From Holtermanniella nyarrowii (Eukaryota > Basidiomycota > Tremellomycetes > Holtermanniales): 64,000 nucleotides of DNA. Where the stretch lies: positions 738 through 64,737 of the forward strand of contig BCIT01000023.1 of the NCBI GenBank assembly GCA_001600035.1. Direction: 5' to 3'. Within the stretch, counting starts at the first letter, position 1; the number at the start of each line of letters is the position of its first letter. The translations under genes were made by a program, and so were the position numbers. Below are positions 12,103 through 23,368 of the stretch, piece by piece. Below the pieces are notes generated by a model. It was not told the DNA's origin. It saw only the letters and a program-made list of their open reading frames with translations, and made no database searches.

Positions 12103-15100
12103 ATGTCATACATTCCTTTGGTCCTAACAGCGACTGCTGCACTTTTGCATGCGCTGATTGCCTTGTACCGAGCTCTCCGCAAGAATCGCATCGCCTTGCT
12201 ACCGTCGACATCCGGGGCGTCCAACCCACTGATCCCCATCGAGAACGCAGTGATCCGATCTTCACTGGCAGCGACCTTGGTACCAACCTTCGAGGGACCT
12301 AGAGCATCAAATCGAGCGTTTGATGATGTCCAGGCCGACGAGATCATCAATGAATTCAAGCATTCTTCAGCGAGGATCACAACTCGCGAGCTGATCTGCT
12401 ACTGGGTGGCGGCTATGGGTGCAGCGGCTCTTGTCGCTCTACATGTCGCTGGATGGTTCTTCAAGACATTGCAGTGGACAGAGATCGTCTTGCCGGTAAG
12501 CCACTCGGGATGCTAAAGAACGCTGACGTCTACAGGCATACGCGTTCCTCTTGTCCCTGCACCCGCGGCCACCTCAGCCGTCTCTCGCGGCGTTGCTCTC
12601 TCTAAACCTTCCTCTGAATCTTCTTGCTCTTCGGTCAGCCCTGATCCACGCAAATGCGCAAGTTCTTGACATTGTGATCCGAACTTGCGTCATTGTATAC
12701 TGGCTCGTCATCGTTTGCTTGCCGTATCGAGCTCAGCTGGATGGCGTTTTGTCAGGAGCCAAAGCAAGCCGAGGCGGCTGGCCTGTTGCAAAAGATAACG
12801 GTGGAGAAGTAAACAACGTCGGTGAACCAAGCTGTTCGTTCATTTCATTTGCGTCGACTGACAATCAGCGATTTTCTCCAGAGCAACGTTTTCATTCCTC
12901 ATTCCCATGGTCTTCCAGTACCACAAAACACCGATCACTGCGGTCGACGTGCCAGCTATCCGCGAGGATGATTCTGCTGCTGCTATCCTTGGGACTTGGA
13001 GAGGAGAACAGGCGGCTATCGAGGCTGCTGATGCTGCACGAGCGGGGGCAACAGAAGACCGGCGCCGTCGGAAGCTTGTGTGGCTTTTGCTTTGGTTCTT
13101 CCGTCACGAGCTGGCTCAGCAGGTGGCGAGTCTAGACCGTGCTGAGTGACTGAAGCTGACAGCCAGATCTACACCTTTCTCTACGTTGGGCTTGCATATG
13201 TGCCTCCAGTTGCAATGCAATACCTGCTCATCTTCATCGCGGAAAGAAAGACCGGCGGCGACGCCCCAACTCACGTCGCTGTGCTTTGGGTGGGACTCAT
13301 GGTCTTTGGCCAGATCGGATCATCAGTCGCCATGGGTCAAGCACTGGTCCTTGGCCGACGGGTACGTTTTTGCAGACGTCATGCCGGTGTACTGACTCGC
13401 TCAGATCTGCATCCGGAGCAGAACTATTATCGTCGGTGAATGCATGACCAAGGCCTTGCGTCGAGTCGATCGTGCTGGGACAATCAAGGGCGAAAGCGCA
13501 GCTGGCAAGTCAGAGCAGCCTGCCTCAGAAGGCAAGATTTTCAACCTCGTGGCTGTGGATGCGTTCAATATCTCCGAGATTGGGTGGGTGTCATGTCGGT
13601 AATGGAACATTATTGCTGATCGGACAGCGCTTACCTTTACTATATGGTCTCGATCCCGATGTCCATTTTGCTTGACATCTACTTGCTTTGGAGGACGTTA
13701 GGTCGGTGGTTGCTTGGTATTGTTGAATCACTGACTTTTCAGGGTTGGCTGCGTTCGCTGGTGTTCTTACGTTGCTGGTCCTCACCCCGCTCCAAGCTGT
13801 GATAGGCAAGTTGTACGCTAGCGCGCAGGCCAAGGTGAGCTCTGAAGACTGCTTAATTTCTGCTGACCAGGCCAGCTGTCTGCCGCCACTGATGCGCGCC
13901 TTGAGACAGTCACAGAAGTCATCTCGCAGATCCGTCTGCTCAAGTACAATGCTTGGGAAAGCATGTTCTTAAAAAAGATGTTTGACAGTCGGAGAAAGGA
14001 GCTACAAGTCTTGAGACGGCGCTTCGCGGCACAGGTTTTGCAGGGAGTCGTGATGTCAGTCCTCATTGGAAGAGGCGTCATCTGACCTATAGGTGGGGCA
14101 CGCCGCCTTTGGTGACCGCAATTGCGTTTGCGGTGCATACTATGTGGTTCAAGCAACCCCTCACGGCAGACACAGCTTTCACTTCGCTCACGCTCTTCAA
14201 CATGCTCCGGGATCCCCTCGCAGCCTTCACTGAAGTGGGTGCGTGTAACGAGTCGGTTCTCAAACTCTGGCTGACTTCTGCCCAGTTGTGCGCCTCATTC
14301 AAAACTACATCAGTACCCAACGCGTAGCTGACTTCCTCGATGAAGAGGAAAGCATGAAAAATGCACAGTACTCGGAACCTACTGGCGCAGACGACCCCGT
14401 CCTGGGTTGCAAGAACGCGACATTCTCTTACCTCCCCGAGCAGGACGCTATCGCTGCAGCTGCTCCGGCTACAGCTGCATTGACGGAGCGAGTCGCGGAG
14501 GACAGACTGACGTCGGCCAATTTCAAGCTGGTAGACGTCTCTCTCTCGTTCCCTGTGGGCACATTATCAATCATCACTGGCGTAAGTCTGCTTTCAACGA
14601 GCGTCTGAACTGACCTTGAAGCCTGTTGGAAGCGGAAAGACAACGCTCATCATGTCCTTACTCGGTGAGACTACTTTATTATCCGGACAGGTTTTCATGC
14701 CAAACGACCACGGCAATCGTCACCTCTGCCGGATCGATCACGAGACCGGGCTTTCGGACACGATCGCTTTCTGTGCGCAGGTAGGCACCATATGTCACTG
14801 AAGATTGCACTGATGTCCAGACTCCTTGGCTCGTGGGTGCTACCATCAAGGAGAACATTGTGTTTGGAAGCGAGAGGTGTGCTTGGCCGAAGATAGCCAA
14901 TCTGACGCCGCAGAGACGACGCAAGATACCAAGCAGTGATCTCCGCTTGCGCTTTGCAACGTGATTTGGAGATCATGGAGCTCGGGGATGAGACTGAAGT
15001 AGGTGAAAAGGGCACAACATGTCAGTCATCTAGTCCGGGAGAAGCTCGACTGACGGAACCAGGTTCTGGTGGACAAAAGTGAGTGCAAGTTGACAATGAG

Positions 15101-18100
15101 CGCCTATTAATCATGCAGAGCCCGCATCGCATTGGCTCGTGCTTTGTACTCTCCAGCAAAGACGTTGATACTGGACGACGTCTTGTCGGCAGGTACGTTT
15201 GCGCGCAATTATGACAAACTGACGTTGCAAGTGGACGCTCAGACCGCTCGTCATCTCTACCGCAATTGGTGAGTGCAAGCCAATTTTTTTACAGCGCGCA
15301 GCTCACTCGGGCAGTATCACCGGTCCCCTGGCTCGCGGGCGTACCATCATCATGGTCACGCACGCTGTCAGCTTGGTTCTCCAAGGGGCGTCCTTCGCTG
15401 TCATCCTTGAATCCGGGCGCGTCACGGCCAGCGGATCTCCCGAGGATCTTCGCTCCGCGGACCTGTTGAAGGAAGAGTCCTTCGATCACCATGCCGATGC
15501 TGAGTCACCAGACGCCGGGGAGACAGCTTCCAGTACGCCAACTCTGGTGCACGAGTCGGTGACAGTGGAGGAAGTTCTGGATCAGCCTACGGATAAGTTC
15601 GCCAAGCAAGTCAAAGTAGACAAGCTCTCCAAAAAGCTCGTCCAGAAAGAGACTCAAGGCAAGGGTCGTATCAGCGTTGGGACCTACTTCAAGTACTTTC
15701 AAGCACTGGGCAACGGACCATACTGGGTTCTGCTGTCGACAGTCTTCGTTGCCAGCCAAGCTCTTCAGATCGGCAACAACACTTGGCTCAAGGTTTGGGC
15801 AAACAACGCAGACAAGATCAGTACACAATCGAGCTTCTGGGACACTACTTTGTACGAGCTATTCGCTGGCAAACAGGACATCTCACAGTATCCGACCGAC
15901 TTCCACTCGACTCAGTATTATCTCTGGATATACTGCCTGATCTCTGCAGCGGTACGTCTCCTTTGCCAAAGCGTTTGCTCACCTTTAGTATCTCTTCGCT
16001 ATTGCCACGCGAATCACTGTTCTTGCCCTTGGCTCTCTGCACGCAAGCCAACACTTATATGAGCAAGCGATCAGCAGAGTGCTGCGCGCGCGGATGAGGT
16101 GTGCCAGTATATCAGGCTCCTGAGCTGACTTACCAGATTCTTCGATTCTACACCGTCGTGCGTACAACTGACAGTTGAGTCTTTCTGCTTACGATCCCAG
16201 TGGGCGCATCATGAACCGCCTCAGCTCCGACTTCCGCACACTTGATCAAGAAAGCTCTGAGATTCTGATGTACTTCGCGTCTTCTGTGTTGGCATGCGTC
16301 GCCACTGTTGTCGTGGTGACGATGGCTACACCTGGTAAGTAGCCTTCGTGCATGAATCTTATCTGACCATCAGCGTTCCTCATTAGCGGAGTCGGTGAGT
16401 CTGCGAGGTTTATATTGTGACTATCTAACACTCAAGGCATTGTTGCGCTGTATTGCATCATCGGAAGTCTATACGTAGCTATCAGCCGAGAACTGAAGAG
16501 GATCGACGTGAGTTGCATGTGCATGTGCATGTACTGACCGCTTGCAGAGTGTGAACAAGTCGCCCATCATGAACTCTTTCGCCGAAGTGCTCCAAGGTGT
16601 GACGACGATTCGATCGTACGGAGACGCCGGTCGATTTACAGGGAGCCTCTTGCAGCAGATGGACAACAGCAAGTAGGTCACCCGTCACGGGCAATGTGTT
16701 CTCATTGGCAGCCGCGCTTTCTGGTACCTGTGGCAAACCAATCGTCTCCTCTCGATCTACTGTACAGTTGCGGGCTCTCTTGTGACGGTATTCGCATGTG
16801 TCTTCGCCTTGCTCGACACTTCGCTGGATGCCGGTGCTGTCGGATTGTCAATCTCCTACAGCCTAGCGTTCAACGACTTTGTTCTCTGGATCGTCCGCCT
16901 TTATGCGGCTCTGGAGATGAAGTAAGAGATCGGATACATTCGGTGTTGCTGACAGAGTAGCATGAACAGCGCAGAGAGAATCTTTGAATGTGAGGTCACC
17001 AGTTGAGAAGTCAGCTGACTATTTAGATGTGAACCTTGAAGTAGAGGAAGAGGAGCACGCAAAGGGCATTGAGCCACCAGCTTTCTGGCCCTCGAAGGAC
17101 TCCAAGATTGTTGTGTCGAATCTGAGCTGCCGCTATGCTCCGCAGCTCGACCCTGTTCTTCGAGGAGTCAGCTTCACGGTCGGCCCTCGAGAGAAGATTG
17201 GCATTTGCGGTAGAACAGGCTCGGGCAAATCTAGTGAGTTGTTGCTGAGCGACTACGTGGGGACCGGCTAAAGACTTAGCTCTTGCGCTATGCTTCTTCC
17301 GCTTTCTCGAGGCGAACGGAGGGTCAATTCACATCGACGGCCTTGACATCAGCAAGCTCAGTCTCTCGACACTGCGATCTCGCCTGACCATCTTGCCACA
17401 AGGTACGATTGTCATGAAAACAAAGATAAAGTGACTGACGATTGCAGAGGCGCAACTGTTTAGTGGAACGATTCGCAACAATCTCGATCCATTCTCCGCG
17501 TACGAAGACTCTGAGCTCTGGGCCGCTCTCATCAAGTGCAATCTGGCTGGTCGCGGAACCCCCGCAGCATCCCGCGTTGGCAGCTCGCAGGATATCGCAG
17601 CACTCGCTGGCAATGAGGATGACGACGACAGACTGATCTTGATCCGCAGCTTGGACGAGCAAGTCGCAGCGGGAGGCAAGAACTTTAGTCAGTCATGAAC
17701 CTGATTCCGACTGACTTTGCCAGGTCAGGGTCAACGGCAGCTTTTGGCTTTAGCGAGAGGTCTGCTCAAACTCTCAAATTCCAACTTTCTCATCATGGAC
17801 GAGAGTACAGCCAATCTGGGTACGTTTTCCCTGCTGTTGCGCTCTGACACGTTCGCAGACCACGCAAGTGATACAGCCATTCAGAAAGTTTTGCGCACGG
17901 AGATGGCGGATGTTCAGATGCTGATTGTGGCTCACCGCTTGGCTACGGTGGTCGGACTTGACAAGTACGTTGTGGTGACATGGCCTTTACAGTCCCGGAT
18001 TCTCCCACCGTGATACAGTTCTCAGGAGCTGACCTGCAGAATTCTGGTCCTGGATCATGGTCGAGTGGTCGAATTCGATACACCTTGGAACTTGATGCAG

Positions 18101-18250
18101 GACGAACAAGGTGTCTTTCGGAGTTTATGCCGCCAGAGCGGGGAGGAAGCGGCTCTGTTCGAGGTATCTCGATCGTCATTGCAGCAGTACTCAGCTGACC
18201 GGCAGATGGCCAAGGCCGGTCAAAGTCAAAAGACAGACGCAGCTACCTAG
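12103..18250 (+). CDS. ABCC (MRP-type) full-length ABC transporter
   Basis: ATP-driven exporter of the MRP/YCF1 class, which moves organic anions, glutathione conjugates or drugs across the plasma or vacuolar membrane. In order: an N-terminal TMD0-like set of helices, a linker (FQYHKTPITAVDVPAIRED), membrane domain 1, NBD1 with Walker A GPVGSGKTT, signature CSGGQKARIALARAL and Walker B LILDDVLSAVD, a charged linker, membrane domain 2 (with FFDSTPSGRIMNRLSSDF), then NBD2 with Walker A GRTGSGKS, signature FSQGQRQLLALARGL, Walker B FLIMDEST and H-loop AHRLAT. NBD1 has Asp rather than Glu after Walker B, as is usual in ABCC proteins, so hydrolysis should be mainly at NBD2. About 30 introns of 35-60 bases interrupt it, far more than in neighbouring genes. 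The stop is TAG at 18248. No break was seen. Substrate unknown; the regulator gene just downstream hints at inducible drug or toxin export. Confidence 0.92.
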
Positions 18251-18885
18251 GAAGTGAGCGAATTACATAGTGACGAGTCGATGTATAGATTGCTTGAGTC
18301 TCTTGAGCGTCGACCGCCGAAGTGTGCCGACGCCGGCTCGGCCGGCCGGAGTTCAGAGCGCATCACGTCGAATGTCTCGCTACAGGTGCAAGGCCAGTCG
18401 TGTAATCGGTCGTGATGTCCCATAGAAGATGTTCTGGTGCATTCCATGTTCCCTCTAGGTAATCCCTGCCGATAGCTATATAAGAGCCGTGACTTTCTTC
18501 CCGCTATGCATTCGACTTACCCCTGCATCCTTCGTCCTTCGGTACTACATTTGCCACTATTGCCTGCCTATTGAAGCTATTCGTCTGGCTAAGGATTTGA
18601 CTCCGTTAATGGAACCCAACAGTACTCGTAAGTATTAATTTCGGCGGCCGGTCTCTAAAGGTGTACTTGTCAGCAGTCAATAACTCACCGGCGGCTGTTC
18701 AGATCTCATACACATGCTTGAGGCTTGAAAGCGATCGCACGCGGGGGCTGTTTCTATTACGACACTGAACGATCGTGACCGAAGCCGAAGCTCGGTAACA
18801 TTTTAGAGGACGAGACGCACGTACACTGCCCTTCGAAAAGGTCTAGTCCTCCTGACTGATTCTTGTACCACACACTAAAGCAGTC
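18251..18885. promoter_or_regulatory. Upstream region of the Zn2Cys6 gene with TATA-like box and possible leader exon
   Basis: A CTATATAAG element lies near 18476. About 130 bases later an ATG at 18609 opens a 19-base frame (MEPNST) that ends at a good GTAAGT donor at 18628. An acceptor CAG at 18881-18883 would join it in frame to the ATG at 18886, with an intron of about 256 bases. This would give a slightly longer protein, or a 5' leader intron. No other gene is seen here. Confidence 0.45.
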
Positions 18886-21800
18886 ATGTCGGATTCCTCA
18901 GATCAGCAGGAAGGAACAAGAGTCAAGAAGCGGGCGAGAAAGCGCAGTTGTGACGTGTGCAGATCGTACGTCTGGAGGCAACTTTTAACACATCTGACGT
19001 TTACAGAAAGAAGGTAAATAGTCTGTGGTCTCTGCCCTCAGGATACCCACTAAAGCGCTGAAGATTCGCTGCGATGGCCCAGAGAAGAAGTCGCACGAAA
19101 GTGGGTTTCATCCGATTCTGACGGCAATAAATCTGACGAATGCTAGAATGTACCAACTGCCAGGAATTTGGCACAGCTTGCACCTATGTCGAGATGGCCA
19201 AGCGCCGAGGGCCACCGAAAGGGTAAGCTTAATACGAAAAATCTTGTCCTGACTGCAGATACGTCGAGCAACTGGAACATCGCATGATGAGACTGGAAGC
19301 CACGCTGAAACGAGTCAGTCTTCCATGACACAATTGCCGACTAACATTCAGCTGCACCCAGAGACTGATTTCACTGGCACCGTCGGTCCTGCGTTGGATA
19401 AAGACACCTTCGATCTCGGCACGCACTTGTCGTCCCTCCAGGGTCTTCATATCCCTCCGCTGCCGGCACTCAACCTGCCCAAAACGTCGGCGTTGTCGTC
19501 ACGAAGCTTTGTACCGTCCCCTGGGTCGGCTATGCACTCTCCAGCAGCTTCGGCTTCCACCCCTCCTCCATCATGCCGAACACATCCATATGCAGTTGAT
19601 TGGACGGCTCGTGAGAAGGATCCTCACCGCCGCCGAGGAGAGAGCACCAACATGTCTCCCGAGTCTATGGGCTCAGACTGTGACGAGCGCGATACGAGGG
19701 ATCACGTCAAGATGGTGCAGGAGTTTGCGAAATTGCAAGCTACCGAGGAGCACAAAGAAGATCATTATCGGTATCACGGCAAGAGCTCTGGCGTGCAACT
19801 GGTGCAGGCGGTACGCGACTTGAAAAAGACTGCAGCTGGAGGGGCAGATGGCTTTCTGGATGGTCTAGTCGGCTCGCGACGTCGTGAGTACTGGACCATC
19901 CCGTCGTGGGAGATTGGTATATCCAACGAGTCTGTGAATCCGCCAGACTTTTCACAATGGCCCTCGGCAGATCTTGCTGCGTCGCTCATTGACGCTTACT
20001 TTCGCCACTGCAATCCTGAATACCCCCTTCTGAACCGCATCATTTTCCAAAGGCAATACCGCGCTGAGCTTTGGCGTAACCACCACGACTTCACAAAGGT
20101 TGTTCTGATGGTATTCGCCAATGGCGCACGATACGTAGATGACCCTCGCGTCTATTTCAAGAGCCCTTCGGCACCTGACAACAACGAGTCGTTGGACGGC
20201 ACCGTCAAGCACTCTGCGGGTTGGAAATACATGTCAGCCGTCGTCAAGATGGGCAAGAGTTGGCTTTCAAAACCAGGTCTCTACGATCTACAAGCCCACG
20301 TTGTGAGTTCTTGGCAGCCTCAAAGTAATCTGACTTGCAGCTCTTTTGCACCTTCATGCAAGGCAGCGCAATCCCACACATGACATGGCTCATCGCCGGC
20401 ATGGGCCTTGGACTGTCGCAAGTGAGTAGAGAAGTATCTTTCGGCTGGTCATATTGACGTCGTAGGACTTGGGCGTGCATCTTCGAGCTGGGGTGGCTCA
20501 CATGGATCCCATCGAAAGAGAGCTCTGCAACCGTGCCTTCTGGTGCCTCTACCACGTTGATCGTGTCACGGCTGCCGCCATCGGCAGGGCTGTTGCCATG
20601 CAAGATTCCGACTTTGACGCCGAATTTCCTCTTGCTGTGGACGACGAGTACTGGGAGACTGGAAATCCGGCGACGGACTTCATACAGCCGGCTGGTACTA
20701 CGGCTCGCATCTCCAGCTTCATCTGCGCGCTGCGTTTGGACCACATCATCGAATGTGCACTGAAGACTATTGTAAGTGTCGTTTCGGGAGCTGATGGACT
20801 TGCTCACTTTAAAGTATGCTGTCGGCAGGACCACTGCACAGCTGCAGGAACCGGAAACGCAGAAAGCGATGGTCGCGGAACTAGACTCGTCCTTGAACGC
20901 TTGGGCCGATGCAGTTCCGGATTGTCTCCGCTGGGATCCGTCACGACGGGATGAAGAACTTTTTGAAAGGTCCGCCGTGCTGTACGCCCAATACTACTTT
21001 GTGCAGGTGAGCATGGTCCTCTAAAGCCGTCTCTGAACCTAGATTCTGGTCCATCGGCCATTCATTCCCACTCCCAGACGACCTACAAACACTGGCTTTC
21101 CGAGCTTGGCCATCTGCTCTAGCGCATCTCGAGCCATCTCAAACATTATGGACACTGTTCTGCGTCGTAGTAGGCAGATGCCGGGATCCAGTGGAGGTGT
21201 GCCGGTCTCCCTTTTAATGTCTGGCTTTACAGCGGCTGTCGTCCTCCTGATAGGAGTCTGGGGAGGGCAGAGACCGGGGTCTTCGTCGGAATCGGAGAAA
21301 GCTTCGAGGGACGTTAAAAAGTGCCTTCGTGCCATCAAAGATATGGAGCCAGTCTGGCGGCAAGCTGGCAAGATGACGTGAGTGTCCAAAATCATGGACT
21401 GGTGCTCACTCGACAGTGATATTTTGACCGAATTGGCCAGTGCAGCCAACATGCCAGTAGAGACACCCCCATCCAATGCTGCTCCCAAGCCGGTGACAAA
21501 ACGCGGTCGCGACGATCGTCCAGACTCAGTTCCCTCCCAATCGGCTTCGCAGACTTCGAGCTCGGCGCCACCTTTGAATCCGCAGTCTTACTACACACAA
21601 ACAAATTTTGCTGGAGGGGCGCTGGCGCCCCAGCAACAAAGCAATGCACCTGGGTTCACCGACATGTCTCCGCCAACGTTTCCATTCTCATTCTCCCCGC
21701 AGCCGACTTCTCAGAATAGCTTTGCGAACAACATGGCCTTCGACGATGTCTTAATGAACTCGCTGTTCAGTAATCTGAATTCGGAAGTTGGGTCAGCTTT

Positions 21801-22008
21801 TGGCGCAGACCCAGCGTCGTCTCTGTTACATGGCTACGGTGGCGCCGATCTTGCCAGCTTCGATCTACTTCCACCGACGCTATCGCCACGAGTGAATGGG
21901 CAGCCATTTAGCTGGTCCGGCCTCGCAGACACTCCCGCGACTCAATTGGGCTTTGGGCAGACCCTCGATGGGTGGTTGGCGTATGGGACGGCCGATGATA
22001 CAATGTGA
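18886..22008 (+). CDS. Zn(II)2Cys6 transcription factor with fungal-specific regulatory domain
   Basis: Nuclear DNA-binding regulator. After a basic lead (VKKRARKR) the zinc cluster reads CDVCRSKKIRC, 10 residues, then CTNC and six residues to the last Cys, the C-x2-C-x6-C spacing of the Gal4 class. A linker (RRGPPKGYVEQLEHRMMRLE) begins a short coiled coil. A Ser/Pro-rich region follows, and then the fungal_trans middle homology region with FRHCNPEYPLLN, SGWKYMSAVVKMG-like and MGLGLSQDLGVHLRAG segments and FWCLYHVDR. The C-terminus is a Gln/Ser/Pro-rich likely activation region. Homologs of this length include carbon- and xylan-type regulators, but the target is unknown. Odd: the zinc cluster is split by three introns, with one internal exon of only 7 bases (19007-19013). 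It lies directly after the ABCC gene on the same strand, so it could control it; that is inference. Confidence 0.88.
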
Positions 22009-22199
22009 GTGTCACGTAGGCGGCAACGCGCTGACAGGGCAGAGGTGGCTTCAGTGACCCCCCCTCGCAGGCGCAGCCGCAGTATAGACCGCCACAGTAG
22101 CCTTACTGGGCACGCGACCTGCGTTCTTCTCCCCTTGTTCAACAATTACATCTTCTAATTCTTATGTACAATTGTATCCCCCGTTTCAAGTTGAATCTT

Positions 22200-23138
22200 T
22201 CACGGTCGAAGCAGCAGCGCTACAATCACCGTTTTGACCGCGATGGTCAAAAGAACGACTGGGCCCGTACCAGAGTATTTGTGAAGCGCTGCGCCGACGA
22301 AAGCCCCGCCGACGATGCTGATAATGTAGACCAGCCGACGATTGCGCTCTCGGCAGTCTGGATTTGACCACGAGCGGAACAAGTTCTTGTCGGTGATGAG
22401 ATCCGTCAAGGGTGAGGTCAACATGGCTGTCGGGATGGAGCTGACACCGGATGTGCGAGCCTTGATGTCAGCGTAGTTACAACAACGATTTACCATGGCC
22501 ACTTGAGCACCAGAGCTCGTCGAGATGAGTAGCATGACGACCCAATCGAGGTGATCGCCTTTCGCGATACGCCCACCTTCAAGATAGACGAGAATGACGG
22601 CGATGACCAGAAGCAAGATCTGTACGACGTGCGAGAAGAGTAGCCATGACCGCCGGCGGATCCCTGAGTATCAGCATCACTCCACACGAGCCTGCCTACC
22701 CAGGACGTGGCCTACTTGGCCGAAAGCGAATGCGAAGAGTACAAAGCCGGCGAGGCTGACGCTGGTCAAGAGAATCTGAACGGGATAGGTACCGATTGCC
22801 GCCAGTGTCAAGAGCAGGATGTTACTGTCGGTGAGTGCTGCTTGTTGATGGATCCCTGCAACGCACCCAGTTTGATTACTTGCGAACGTCTCAAAGTTGG
22901 CATACACGGTTGCATCAAGCACGCTGAGCCTTTTCAGCTTAGTCAATGACAGCACCTACCCAGTGGCAAAGGCTTGGAGCAAGAGAGGGCCGACTAAATG
23001 GCAAGGTTCGATATCATGGTTGATGTAGCTCTTGGCCGTCTGTGGCTCGGTTTCGTCACAGCATCCACGCTCGACGTCCTGTCCGGCGACAGGAACAGCC
23101 ACTGCAGAGGCAGCTTCCTTGAGATGACCCACAGACAT
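22200..23138 (-). CDS. DUF1275 (YoaK-type) multi-pass membrane protein
   Basis: Membrane protein of the DUF1275 family, whose function is not established. Four exons (23138-22960, 22923-22867, 22824-22700, 22663-22200) give 274 residues. The family hallmark is split by introns but clear: VLDATVYANFETFASNQTG joined to NILLLTLA. Further membrane helices include LLTSVSLAGFVLFAFAFG, a helix around VVQILLLVIAVILVYLEG, a GAQVA..NR region after it, and a last pair ending LLTIAVKTVIVALLL. An N-terminal cytosolic tail of about 45 residues has several Cys. Length is ordinary for the fungal members. It is convergent with the Zn2Cys6 gene, with about 190 bases between the stops. The hallmark N-Q-T-G-N is intact, so the protein looks functional. 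Confidence 0.85.
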
Positions 23139-23368
23139 GATGATGCATCACCTTTGCCGCGCCAAGTAAACTTTCTTAAACCGTTCGGAGGAGATTCCAA
23201 ATGGCTGAACACTCTACGAATTGCTGGTTTTATTTGGTTCCAAGCGTGATGTCATGACTTCTAGATCTACCAGACCAGATTGTCTTTTGCTTCATGAGAG
23301 AGAGGGAATGCCTCGATGGCCAGCACCGAGGGGGACGTGAGAGCGTTGTTGAAGAGTCAGCCTCAGCC

